A stretch of 64,000 bases of DNA. Origin: Actinoplanes lutulentus. Its GTDB lineage: Bacteria; Actinomycetota; Actinomycetes; Mycobacteriales; Micromonosporaceae. Below the pieces are notes generated by a model. It did not search any database. It saw only the letters and a program-made list of their open reading frames with translations, and was not told the DNA's origin. The stretch is from assembly GCF_003259845.1 (NCBI RefSeq), contig NZ_QLMJ01000021.1, positions 62,001-126,000 of the forward strand. The letters are read 5' to 3'. Below are positions 43,430 through 52,470 of the stretch, piece after piece. Numbering within the stretch: position 1 is the stretch's first letter; each line of letters begins with the position of its first letter. Position numbers and translations under genes: made by a program.

Positions 43430-44311
43430 ATGAGCATGCGTTTCGGGGTTTTCGTGCCGCAGGGGTGGCGTAACGATCTTGACGAGATCGCTGACCCGGT
43501 TGAGCAGTACGAGGCGATGACCCAGGTCGCGAGGCTGGCCGACGCCGGTTCGTGGGACAGCGTCTGGGTGTACGACCACTTTCACACGTTCCCCGAGCCC
43601 ACCATGAACACCACCTTCGAGGCGTGGACGGTCAGCGCCACCCTGGCCCGGGACACCAGCCGGGTCAACATCGGGCAGATGGTCGGCTGCAACGGTTACC
43701 GTCACCCGGCCCTCTACGCGAAGATGGCGTCCACGGTCGACGTCGCCAGCCGCGGCCGTCTCTACGCCGGGCTCGGCGCCGGGTGGTACGAGCAGGAGTG
43801 GAAGGCCTACGGGTACGAGTGGGCCGAGGTTCCCGAGCGGATGGCCGCCTTCCGCGAGGCCGTGCAGATCGTGCACAAGATGTGGACCGAGGAACGGCCG
43901 GTCTTCACCGGCAAGCACTACCGCATCGATCAGCCGATCAACGAGCCCAAGGGCGTACGCAAGCCGCACCCGTCGTTCTGGCTCGGCGGTGGCGGCGAGA
44001 AGGTGACGCTCAAGCTGGTCGCGCAGTACGCCGACGGTTCCAACCTCGGCAACGGCGACCCGGAGATCATCAAGCAGAAGCTCGCCGTGCTGCGGGAGCA
44101 CTGCGACCGGCTGGGCCGTGACTACGACCGGATCACCAAATCCACCAGCCTCAACATCCAGGCCGGCGATACCACCGCGGACCTGGTCGCCAAGGTGGAG
44201 CGGATCCGCGAGGCCGGCGCCGATTACCTCATCACCTACTTCCCGCGGGTGGCCTACGACCACGAGCAGATGCTGCGCTTCGCCGACGAGGTGATCCCAC
44301 AGTTCAGCTGA
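43430..44311 (+). CDS. LLM-class F420-dependent oxidoreductase
   Basis: 293 residues from the ATG at 43430 (an ATG two codons later is also possible). Luciferase-like TIM barrel: MRFGVFVPQGWRNDL, DSVWVYDHFHTFP, NIGQMVGCNGYRHPALYAKMASTVD, SRGRLYAGLGAGWYEQEW. These segments match TIGR03560-like actinobacterial F420 enzymes. They use reduced deazaflavin F420 to transfer hydride; the substrate is not predictable. It stands alone between divergent and unrelated genes. Confidence 0.88.
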   Translation: MSMRFGVFVPQGWRNDLDEIADPVEQYEAMTQVARLADAGSWDSVWVYDHFHTFPEPTMNTTFEAWTVSATLARDTSRVNIGQMVGCNGYRHPALYAKMASTVDVASRGRLYAGLGAGWYEQEWKAYGYEWAEVPERMAAFREAVQIVHKMWTEERPVFTGKHYRIDQPINEPKGVRKPHPSFWLGGGGEKVTLKLVAQYADGSNLGNGDPEIIKQKLAVLREHCDRLGRDYDRITKSTSLNIQAGDTTADLVAKVERIREAGADYLITYFPRVAYDHEQMLRFADEVIPQFS

Positions 44312-44406
44312 GGTTACCGAATCCCGAAATCTTGTCCGGGTAGGCTCGAACATTGCGTGTTCAGCGGTTCGGGTGAGGATGGGTTGATTTTGGGTAGGCG
44401 ACGCCG

Positions 44407-45423
44407 ATGCGGATAGGTGTGCTCGACGTCGGATCGCAGGCGGTCAACCTGGTCGTCACCGAGACCGGGGCCCGCCCCGATCGGAAAAAGGCGTTCCCGG
44501 CTCGGTCGTGGAAGGTCCGGACCTACGTCGCCAAACGCATCGCTTCCGACGGCACGATCGACGGCCGGGGCCGGGACCTGGTCACCTCGGCCGTCGCCTC
44601 GGCCATGGACCGGGCCCGGCGTGCCGGCGTCGACGAGATCTTCGCGTACGGCACCGCGGCGATCCGGGACTGTCCGAACCGCGACCAGATGCTCGGCGCG
44701 ATCGAGGACCGTGCCGGCATCAGGCTGGGCGCGTTGTCCGGCATCGAGGAAGCCGAGCTGACGTTCCTGGCGGCCCGCAGCTGGCTGGGCCGTGACGCCG
44801 GGCAGATGCTGCTGCTCGACATCGGCGGCGGGACCCTGGAGGTCGCGTCCGGCGAGGGCCAGGTGCCGCTGCGCGCGCTGTCACTGCCGATGGGCGCCGG
44901 GCGGCTCACCCGGGAGTTCCTCGACGACGGCGACCCGCCGTCGAACGCGGCGGTGCGGCGGCTGCACCGGCACGTGCGCGGCCAGCTGCGCGAGGTCGTC
45001 CAGCCGTCCGACTGGCCGGTGCCGCGCAGCGTCGTCGCCGCGTCGCGGACGTTTTACCAGCTGTCCCGGCTGACCGGCGCCGTGCCGATGCGCCACGGGC
45101 AGCACCGGCCGCGGTTTGTGCAGCGCAAAGCCCTGCGCAAGTGGATCGAGCGGCTGTCCCGGTTGCCCACCGACAAGCGGCAGCACCTGCCCGGCGTGTC
45201 CGCACATCGCGCCCACCAGATTTTGGCCGGGGCGATCGTGGCCTATGAGCTGCTGGAGGCGTTCGGCGAGGACAGCGCGCGGATCTGCCCGTGGGGCCTG
45301 CGCGAGGGCATCCTGCTGCGGCGCCTGGCCGAGGAGGCAGTGCCGGTCGAGGACCGCTGGTCGGCCGCTCGCGCGTTGTGGACGCCGAGCCCCTGGTCGC
45401 AGCGCTGTCTCGCACCCGTCTGA
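44407..45423 (+). CDS. Ppx/GppA family exopolyphosphatase-like protein
   Basis: 338 residues. Actin-like ATPase fold with MRIGVLDVGSQAVNLVV, a phosphate-2-type motif LLDIGGGTLEVA and ALSLPMGAGRLTREFL, as in Ppx/GppA phosphatases acting on polyphosphate or pppGpp. The C-terminal helical part has HRAHQILAGAIVAYELLEAF and GLREGILLRRL. The usual DVGSNS/DIGSNS motif reads DVGSQA here. It lies 34 bp before the formylglycine-generating enzyme gene on the same strand and may be co-transcribed. Confidence 0.88.
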   Translation: MRIGVLDVGSQAVNLVVTETGARPDRKKAFPARSWKVRTYVAKRIASDGTIDGRGRDLVTSAVASAMDRARRAGVDEIFAYGTAAIRDCPNRDQMLGAIEDRAGIRLGALSGIEEAELTFLAARSWLGRDAGQMLLLDIGGGTLEVASGEGQVPLRALSLPMGAGRLTREFLDDGDPPSNAAVRRLHRHVRGQLREVVQPSDWPVPRSVVAASRTFYQLSRLTGAVPMRHGQHRPRFVQRKALRKWIERLSRLPTDKRQHLPGVSAHRAHQILAGAIVAYELLEAFGEDSARICPWGLREGILLRRLAEEAVPVEDRWSAARALWTPSPWSQRCLAPV

Positions 45424-45457
45424 AGCAGGCGGCAAAAGCCTACCTATCCTATCGGTC

Positions 45458-46372
45458 ATGGATTGTTGCACGCCGTCCGCGGACCGGCCGCTCACCTCGG
45501 TTCCGGCGCCGGTTCCCGGCACCGGAAACCATCGGATCGAGCAGATCTCGGTGCCTTCCCAGACCTTCGCGATGGGCGACGCTCACGACGATGGGGTACG
45601 CGCGGACGGCGAGCAACCGGTCCATCCGGTACGCGTACCGGCCTTCAGCATCGACGCCACCTCCGTGACGGTCGCCGACTTCCGGGCCTTCGCGACGGAG
45701 ACGGGTTATCGCACCGACGCCGAGCAGTACGGCTGGTCCGCCGTCTTCCACCTGGCCCTGACCGATCCTGATCACGTAGCGGGCCAGATGCAGGGCACAC
45801 CGTGGTGGCTCGGTGTCGAGGGCGCGAACTGGGCACACCCCGGCGGCCCGTCCGACGTGGCGGCCGACGATCACCCGGCCGTGCACGTGAGCTGGAACGA
45901 CGCACAGGCGTACTGCGCCTGGGCGGGCCGCCGCCTGCCGTCGGAGGCGGAGTGGGAGTGCGCGGCGAGGGCGGGCCTGCCGTCGCTGCGCTATCCCTGG
46001 GGCGACGAGCTTCCGTCGGACGGCCACGCCCTGAACATCTGGCAGGGCAGCTTCCCGACGACGAACCTCGGCTCGGACGGCTTCATCACGACAGCGCCGG
46101 TCCGCACGTTCACGCCGAACGCGTACGGCCTGTGGCAGCCGGTCGGCAACGTCTGGGAGTGGGTGGCCGACTGGTTCTCACCCACCTACTACGCCGAATC
46201 CCCGGCCGGCGACCCCCGCGGTCCGGCCGACGGCACCGCCAAGGTCATCCGAGGCGGCTCGTACCTCTGCCACGACTCCTACTGCAACCGCTACCGCAAC
46301 GCCGCTCGCTCCTCCAACACCCCCGACTCCTCAACCGGCAACATGGGCTTCCGCACCGCAGCGAACCGGTGA
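45458..46372 (+). CDS. Formylglycine-generating enzyme
   Basis: 304 residues; the ATG at 45458 gives the family length. The SUMF1/FGE fold is evident: FAMGDAHDDGVRADGEQPVHPVRV, HPAVHVSWNDAQAYCAWAGRRLPSEAEWE split by motifs, and NVWEWVADWFSPTYYAESP. The copper-binding active-site pair is intact: C271 and C276 in LCHDSYCNRYRNAARSS. It oxidises the Cys of CxPxR motifs in sulfatases to formylglycine using O2 and copper. No sulfatase gene is in the window. A strong terminator starts inside its stop codon. Confidence 0.92.
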   Translation: MDCCTPSADRPLTSVPAPVPGTGNHRIEQISVPSQTFAMGDAHDDGVRADGEQPVHPVRVPAFSIDATSVTVADFRAFATETGYRTDAEQYGWSAVFHLALTDPDHVAGQMQGTPWWLGVEGANWAHPGGPSDVAADDHPAVHVSWNDAQAYCAWAGRRLPSEAEWECAARAGLPSLRYPWGDELPSDGHALNIWQGSFPTTNLGSDGFITTAPVRTFTPNAYGLWQPVGNVWEWVADWFSPTYYAESPAGDPRGPADGTAKVIRGGSYLCHDSYCNRYRNAARSSNTPDSSTGNMGFRTAANR

Positions 46373-46399
46373 TCGGGCCGGCGATGCGCCGGCCCGATC
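46371..46399 (+). terminator. Strong terminator at the end of the formylglycine-generating enzyme gene
   Basis: GATCGGGCCGGCG / CGCCGGCCCGATC, a perfect 13-bp stem with a 3-nt loop, beginning within the TGA stop. It separates this gene from the permease pair downstream. Confidence 0.85.
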
Positions 46400-46507
46400 G
46401 GCGTCCGTCTGTCTCGGAGACGTAACGGTCTGGCCCGGCGGGCGTGCCTTTCCGGGCGCTCGGCGTGAGGCTGTCGGGACAACGTCGACGCGGGGGAGAG
46501 CGGCCAC

Positions 46508-49453
46508 GTGTTCAGGATCGTCGCGGGCGCCGTGCGGTTTCGGGCCGCGCAGGCGCTGACCCTGCTCATCCTCACCGCGCTGCCGGCCACCGTGGCCGCC
46601 GCCGCACCCTGGTACGTCCTGATCGCCGACGCCCGCTCCTCCACACAGGCCACCGGCGCCGTTCCGGCCGGGGACCGGATGATCACCGTGCATCAGGCCG
46701 GGAGCGGGCCCGGGGATGACCAGTTCGGGGCCGAGGTCGCGAAAGTGCTCCCGCTTCCCGGCGCCACGCCGATTCTCGGGCTGGCGCTGCGGACGACCAT
46801 CGACATCCCCGGTGGTGGCGCCGATCAGGTCGCGGTGGTCGCCCGGGACGGTTTCTGCGACCAGGTCCGCCTGGCCGGGCGTTGCCCGTCACAGGCGGGC
46901 GAGGCGGCACTCACCGCGGAATCGTCACGCCGCTTGCGGGTACGCCTCAACGACCGCATCACCGTCCGCGCCAACCCTGAGGCCGATCCGGTGCCCCTGA
47001 CGGTGACCGGCACCTATGAGCCGCGAGACCCGTCGGCAGGTTACTGGGCGGACGAACTGTTCCGGGCGGAGAGCGGCCTCGACCCGATCTTCACGGTCCC
47101 CGAGACGGCAGCGGGCGGCGCGCTCGGCTCGCCGACGCTGGCCTGGGCCGCCGAGGTACCGCTCCCGCTGCTGCGCGGCGACGACGGCTTCGACCTGGGT
47201 GAGGTGGTCGCCTCGGCGGGCGCGTTCACGGTGTCGGACCCGACCGGTCCGCTGCGGGCCGCCCTCGCCGGCGAGCGGGACCGCCTGGTCCGGGGCGTGC
47301 TGCTCGCCGTGGTCCCGGCGCTGCTGCTGGCCTGGTTCGCCATCGGCCTGGCCGGCCGTTACACCGCCCGGGACCGCCGCCGCGACGCCGCCCTGCTCAA
47401 ACTCCGCGGCATCACCCGCCTGCGCCTGCACCTCCTGCTCGCCGGCCAGGAACTCCCCGCCCTGCTGGGCGGCGCGGTTCTCGGCCTGCTCGCGGGCCCT
47501 CTCTCAGCGATCCTGCTGGCCGGTCCACCCTTCAAAGACGCCTTCTTGGGTACGCACGTGAGCACCACAGCCCTGCTATCGACAGCCTCCGCCGCCGCTG
47601 TGGTCCTGATCGCCCTGGCAACCCTGCTCGTCGCCGATCTGGTGATGGCCCGCACCCCGGTTTCCGCCCTGCTCCGCCGGGTCGTGCCCGCCCGGCGTAC
47701 CTGGATGGCCGGCCTCATCGACGTCGTCCTGGTCACGATCGCGGTGGCCGCCGCGTACCAGGCCCGCTCGGCCAGCCCGGACGCCGGCGTCGGCGCCCTC
47801 GCGCCGGCCGCCGTAGCGGTCGCCGTTGCCGTGCTGCTGGCCCGCCTCCTGGCCCGGGCCGCGGATGCCGGCGGCGGGGCTGCGCTGCGGTCCGGGCGGC
47901 TGGGATTCGGGCTCACCCTGGTCCGGATGTCCCGGCAACCCGGCGCGGACCGGTTGTTCGCGCTGACCGCCGCCGCCGTGGCGCTGCTAGCGGTGGCCCT
48001 TGGCGCGGCCGGCGCCTCCCGGGAAGCCCGCCTCGAACGGGCCGAGTCCGAGCTGGGCGCCGACCGCGTCCTCACCGTCCGCGCCGCCACCTGGACCGCC
48101 CTGACCCACGCCGTCGCGGCCGCCGACCCGGACGGCCGGTACGCGGCCGCGGCCGTCGTCGACCGCACGAGCAATCCGCCGCTGCTCGCCGTCGACGCGT
48201 CCCGGGCCGCCGCGGCCGCGGCCTGGCGGCCGGTTTACGGGCCCCGGCCCGTCCCGCAGCCGGCGACGACTCCGTCGTTGCTGGTGAACGGCCGGGCGCT
48301 GACGGTCCGCGTGGACAACGGCCGGGCCATCGCCGCCTCGCTCGACGCGGTGCTGCGCAACGAGGTGACCGGCGCCGCGGTCCGGGCCGGCTTCGGCCGG
48401 ATCCCGCGCGGCGAGCACACCGTCAGCGCCGAGGTGCCGGGCTGCGCGGACGGCTGCCGGCTGGTCCGCTGGGAGCTGCCCACCCTGCCCGGACCGGACG
48501 GCAACCCGGACCGCGGACCGGTCACGCTGCATACCCTCACTCAGAGCGGACCGGACCGGGAACTGCTCGGTCAGGCCGAGTTCGCCGACAGCACCCGGTG
48601 GCGTACCTCGATGGGCGGGTCCGGTCTGGAACTGGCCGGCGGCGCGGACGGCCTGACGCTCGCGGCCGGTCCCGGCGAGGGCGGCGGCACCAGCCGCGAC
48701 CAGGTGTTCACCGCCGACACCGCGCTTCCGGTCGCCGTGGCGCTGGCCGGTCCGGCCCCGGCGACCTGGCGTTTCGAGGAGTCCCGCCTGGAACCGGCCG
48801 GGATAGGCGCCATCCCGGTACGCGTCACCGCAACCCCCGCCGTCCTGCCGGTGCTCGGCACCACCGGTGTCCTGCTCGACCTGACCGCGCTGCGGCAGCT
48901 GGCCGGCGACGCGGCCACGTCCGGCGTGACCCAGGTCTGGCTGGCCCCCGGGACCCCGGAGTCCGTCGTGGACGCTCTGCGCACGGCCGGCCTGACCGTG
49001 CTCGCCGACGACTCGGTGACCGCCCGCGCCACCCGGCTACCGGCCCGGGGCGCCACCGCTGCCGGAGCGTTCGCCCTGTTCGCGGCCGTGATGGCGGTGC
49101 TGGTCGCGGCGGCGGTGAACGCGGTGGCCGCGGCCGTGGACCGTGAGCCGCGCCGGGCGATGCTGCGCGCTCTGCGTACCCAAGGGTTGTCGTCGCGGAC
49201 GGCCGCGACCACCCGGCGGACCGGTGTCGGCGCGGTCGCGATCTCCGGTGCGGGCGGTGGCCTGCTCGCCGCGGTGCTGGCCCGGGAAGCGGCCGGTGCT
49301 CCGGACTCGCTCTTCGCGGACGGCTGGCGGCTCCTGGCCGTACCCGAGGTCCTCGGTTTTCTGCCGCTGCTGACCGCCGGCTTGACCGCGCTCCTGGTCC
49401 TGACCGCCACCAACTGGCTGGCCGGAAGAGGAACCCGGGAGGTCGCCGCGTGA
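46508..49453 (+). CDS. Giant FtsX-type permease, first of a pair
   Basis: 981 residues from a GTG at 46508 after GGGGAGAG. It has an N-terminal helix (ALTLLILTALPATVAAAAPW), a large extracellular domain, and a first membrane block near residues 255-480. A second extracellular domain contains CADGCRLVRWELP. A final FtsX block (AAGAFALFAAVMAVLVAAAVNAVAAAVDREPRRAMLRALRTQGLS, VLGFLPLLTAGLTALLVL) ends the protein. The architecture resembles MacB/LolCE-type exporters. It overlaps the next, homologous gene by 4 bp. No ATPase is adjacent. Confidence 0.85.
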   Translation: MFRIVAGAVRFRAAQALTLLILTALPATVAAAAPWYVLIADARSSTQATGAVPAGDRMITVHQAGSGPGDDQFGAEVAKVLPLPGATPILGLALRTTIDIPGGGADQVAVVARDGFCDQVRLAGRCPSQAGEAALTAESSRRLRVRLNDRITVRANPEADPVPLTVTGTYEPRDPSAGYWADELFRAESGLDPIFTVPETAAGGALGSPTLAWAAEVPLPLLRGDDGFDLGEVVASAGAFTVSDPTGPLRAALAGERDRLVRGVLLAVVPALLLAWFAIGLAGRYTARDRRRDAALLKLRGITRLRLHLLLAGQELPALLGGAVLGLLAGPLSAILLAGPPFKDAFLGTHVSTTALLSTASAAAVVLIALATLLVADLVMARTPVSALLRRVVPARRTWMAGLIDVVLVTIAVAAAYQARSASPDAGVGALAPAAVAVAVAVLLARLLARAADAGGGAALRSGRLGFGLTLVRMSRQPGADRLFALTAAAVALLAVALGAAGASREARLERAESELGADRVLTVRAATWTALTHAVAAADPDGRYAAAAVVDRTSNPPLLAVDASRAAAAAAWRPVYGPRPVPQPATTPSLLVNGRALTVRVDNGRAIAASLDAVLRNEVTGAAVRAGFGRIPRGEHTVSAEVPGCADGCRLVRWELPTLPGPDGNPDRGPVTLHTLTQSGPDRELLGQAEFADSTRWRTSMGGSGLELAGGADGLTLAAGPGEGGGTSRDQVFTADTALPVAVALAGPAPATWRFEESRLEPAGIGAIPVRVTATPAVLPVLGTTGVLLDLTALRQLAGDAATSGVTQVWLAPGTPESVVDALRTAGLTVLADDSVTARATRLPARGATAAGAFALFAAVMAVLVAAAVNAVAAAVDREPRRAMLRALRTQGLSSRTAATTRRTGVGAVAISGAGGGLLAAVLAREAAGAPDSLFADGWRLLAVPEVLGFLPLLTAGLTALLVLTATNWLAGRGTREVAA

Positions 49454-52428
49454 TCGCGCTCGTTCTGCGGATGGTCTGGGCCCGGCGCGGGCAGGCCGTC
49501 GTCCTCGCCTTGCTCGCCGCGCTCGCGGTCATCCCGGCGGTGGCGGCGCCGGCTTTCGTACGCGCGGCCGACCGGGTCGTCGCCGCCGGTGAGGTCGCCT
49601 CGGCGGACCTGCCGGAACGCACGGTCTCGATCGGCCTGCACGAGAGCGCCGGCCCGGTCGGCGACGCGGTCCCCGGCGACGCGGTTGCGCTCAGCCTGCC
49701 GTCGACCGGCGGCGCGCTGGTCGCGATCCCCGGCTTCGAGTACGTGTACGCCGCTGAGTACCCGACCGTCGGCATCGAGCCGGACAACCGGTTCCGGACG
49801 CGGATGGTGTACCGCCAGGACGCCTGCGCCCACCTGACGATGGTGACCGGGCGCTGCCTCATCGGCGCCGGGGACATCGTGCTCGGCGAGCAGACCGCGC
49901 ACCGGCTCGGCCTGGTGGCCGGTGACTCGGTGAGCCTGAGCTACGCGGTCTACCGCTCCGACCCGGACTTCATGATGTACGTGGCCGCCGGCGAGCCGAA
50001 ACGGTTCTTCGTGGCCGGCGTCTACCGGCCGGCGGACCCGGGCGACTTCTACTGGGGGCGGCAGGGCTATTTCGCCGAGGACCCGGGCGACCGGCCCGGC
50101 GAGCCCGCGTTCATCGGCCTCGGGTCGATGACCACGATGGACCGCGGCGACGTGCAGATCACCATCGACGGCTCGGCCGGCCCGGGTGCCATGGACGTGG
50201 ACCGGCTGCCCGAGGTGCGAGCCGCCCTGGGCCGGCTCCAGCATGACGTCACCGAGCTCGGCGGCGGCCTGACCCTGACGACGTCGATGCCGCTGCTGAT
50301 GGAACGGATCGACAGTGGCCGCGCCGCCGTACGGGAGATGGTTCCCGTACCTGCTCTGGCCCTGATCCTGCTCGCCTGCCTGACCCTGTTCCTGGCTGTC
50401 GGATACAGCGCCGAGGGCCGCCGGCCGGAGGCCGCGGTGATCGCGCTGCGCGGCACCCGCTGGTGGCATCGCTGGTGGCTGGCGACCGGGGAGAGCCTGG
50501 TCGCGGTGCTGGCCGGCGCAATGACCGGCACCCTCGGCGGCCAGCTGATCGTCAACGCGCTGGTGGCGGTCCGTTTCCCGGGCGTGGGCGCCGACCCGGA
50601 CCCGGCGTCCCTGCGCTGGGCGCCGCTGGCCCTGCTCGCGGCCGCGCTCACCATCGTCCTGGCGCAGCGCCGGCCGCTGCTGCGCCCGGTCGCCGAACTG
50701 CTGCGCCGCGCGCCCCGGCCCGGACGGGCCGCCGGGCTGGTCACCGACGTGCTGGTCGTCGCGCTCGCCGCCGCGGCCACCGCGCAGCTGCTGACCAGCG
50801 GTGACCTGCGCGGCGCCGGCGCGACCGCCCCGGCCCTGGTGCTGATCGCGCTGTCGCTGCTGCTGGCCCGGGTGCTCGGCCCGCTGGTGGCCTGGTACGG
50901 GCACCGGGCGATCACGCGTGGCCGTCTCGGCACCGGGCTCGCCGGTTTCCAGCTGTCCCGGCGGCCCCGGTCCGCGACCGTCTTCGCGGTGCTGGTCGCC
51001 TCGGTCGCGGTCAGCTGTTACGCCGCGTGCGCCGCCGACGTGGCGGCCCGGGGCCGGGAACTGCAGGCCGGCCTCGGCACCGGAGCGGATCGGGTGCTGA
51101 CTGTGGAGCCGATCGGGCGTACCCGGCTCATGGAGGCGGTCCGGGCCGTCGACCCGGCCGGCACCGAGGCGATGGCCGTGGTCCGGATCGTCACGCCGGA
51201 CGGCGAACGGCCCGCCCTCGCCGTGGACACCACCCGGCTCGCTGCCGTCGCGACCTGGCCGGCCGGCACCGACCCGGCGCGGATCGCGGGCCTGCTGCAC
51301 CCGGCCGCGCCGGAACCGCTCGTGCTGCGCGGCGCGGACGTGAACCTCGACCTGAGCGCCACCGAGTTCCGTGAGGGCAAAGCGGTCAGCCTTGACGTGG
51401 TGCTCACCCCGCTCAACGGCGAGCCGGACATCGTCACGCCGATGGGTGTGCTGCGCGAGGGACGGCACGTCTACCGGCAGAAACTGGCCGCGTGCGCGGA
51501 CGGCTGCCGGGTCAACGCCCTGAAGATCGCCGGCGGATCCGCGGTCCTCGACGTCACCGGGGTGATCACCCTGCACGGGCTGGGCAGCGCCGATCCGCAG
51601 GGGTGGCGGGTCTCCCGGGGTGGTTCGCTCGCCACCGGCCCGGACGGGCTGCGGATCGCGGTGACCGGCCTGGACGGCCTGCCCGAGGGCCTGATCGTGC
51701 AGCCGGTCAGCACCCCCTATCCGCTGCCGGCAGCGATCGCCGGCGGCGGCATCCCGGGTACGGTCACCGGCCTCGACTATCGCAACGTGCCCGTGACGGT
51801 CGCGGCCCGGGTGCCCGCCATTCCGGCGGCCGGGCGTCCGGCCGTGCTGGTCGACCTGGAGTACGCCGACCGGCTCACCGTCGACGGGGCACCGGCCACC
51901 GGCGCGCAGGTGTGGCTGGCGGCCGGCGCACCGGACGACATCGTGGCCCGGCTGACCGACGAGGGCGTGAAGGTCGTCGGCGACATCCGCGCCGAGCAGC
52001 TGAGCCGGCGTCTCGATCGCCAGGGCCCGGCTGTGGCGATCGGGTACTTCGGGCTGGTCGCGCTGCTCGCGGCCGGCCTCGCGGCGGGGGTCCTCGTACT
52101 GACCGCGGCCGTCGATCGCCACCGCCGGGCCGAGGATCTGTCGGCGCTGAGACTGCAGGGGCTCGGGCGCCGGGAAGCCAGGGGAGCGGTGCTGTGGGCG
52201 TACCCATGGCTCGTGATCTTGGGGGTGACCGCCGGGATGGCGGTCGCGCTCGCGGGGTGGGCACTGACCGGCTGGGCGCTGCCGCTCGCCGGGCTGAACC
52301 CGCCGCCGCTGCCGTTCCCCGGACGCCCCGGCGTGGTCCCGCTTCTGCTGACCGGCGGCGCGCTGCTGGCGGCACTGCTCGGAGCCGCGATCCCGGCCGC
52401 ACGGGGCGTGTTGCGGAAGATCCCCTGA
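49450..52428 (+). CDS. Giant FtsX-type permease, second of a pair
   Basis: 992 residues from a GTG overlapping the previous stop (GTGA). Same layout as the preceding protein: an N-terminal helix (AVVLALLAALAVIPAVAAPAF), extracellular region to about residue 290, middle helices including ALALILLACLTLFLAVGYS, and a second extracellular region carrying CADGCRVNALKI. The final block is YFGLVALLAAGLAAGVLVLTAAVDRHRRAEDLSALRLQGLG split over helix and coupling segment. The shared CADGCR motif and order show the two are paralogs and probably form a heterodimer. The partner ATPase and substrate are unknown. Confidence 0.85.
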   Translation: MIALVLRMVWARRGQAVVLALLAALAVIPAVAAPAFVRAADRVVAAGEVASADLPERTVSIGLHESAGPVGDAVPGDAVALSLPSTGGALVAIPGFEYVYAAEYPTVGIEPDNRFRTRMVYRQDACAHLTMVTGRCLIGAGDIVLGEQTAHRLGLVAGDSVSLSYAVYRSDPDFMMYVAAGEPKRFFVAGVYRPADPGDFYWGRQGYFAEDPGDRPGEPAFIGLGSMTTMDRGDVQITIDGSAGPGAMDVDRLPEVRAALGRLQHDVTELGGGLTLTTSMPLLMERIDSGRAAVREMVPVPALALILLACLTLFLAVGYSAEGRRPEAAVIALRGTRWWHRWWLATGESLVAVLAGAMTGTLGGQLIVNALVAVRFPGVGADPDPASLRWAPLALLAAALTIVLAQRRPLLRPVAELLRRAPRPGRAAGLVTDVLVVALAAAATAQLLTSGDLRGAGATAPALVLIALSLLLARVLGPLVAWYGHRAITRGRLGTGLAGFQLSRRPRSATVFAVLVASVAVSCYAACAADVAARGRELQAGLGTGADRVLTVEPIGRTRLMEAVRAVDPAGTEAMAVVRIVTPDGERPALAVDTTRLAAVATWPAGTDPARIAGLLHPAAPEPLVLRGADVNLDLSATEFREGKAVSLDVVLTPLNGEPDIVTPMGVLREGRHVYRQKLAACADGCRVNALKIAGGSAVLDVTGVITLHGLGSADPQGWRVSRGGSLATGPDGLRIAVTGLDGLPEGLIVQPVSTPYPLPAAIAGGGIPGTVTGLDYRNVPVTVAARVPAIPAAGRPAVLVDLEYADRLTVDGAPATGAQVWLAAGAPDDIVARLTDEGVKVVGDIRAEQLSRRLDRQGPAVAIGYFGLVALLAAGLAAGVLVLTAAVDRHRRAEDLSALRLQGLGRREARGAVLWAYPWLVILGVTAGMAVALAGWALTGWALPLAGLNPPPLPFPGRPGVVPLLLTGGALLAALLGAAIPAARGVLRKIP

Positions 52429-52470
52429 GGGACCGCTCCGAGGACCTTGGGGGTTATTAGGGTTGATCCC

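Noticed and set aside
48571..52122. 1183-codon open frame antisense to the FtsX-type permease pair
   Set aside because: Low-complexity Arg/Gly/Asp composition and complete overlap with two coherent membrane proteins; antisense shadow.
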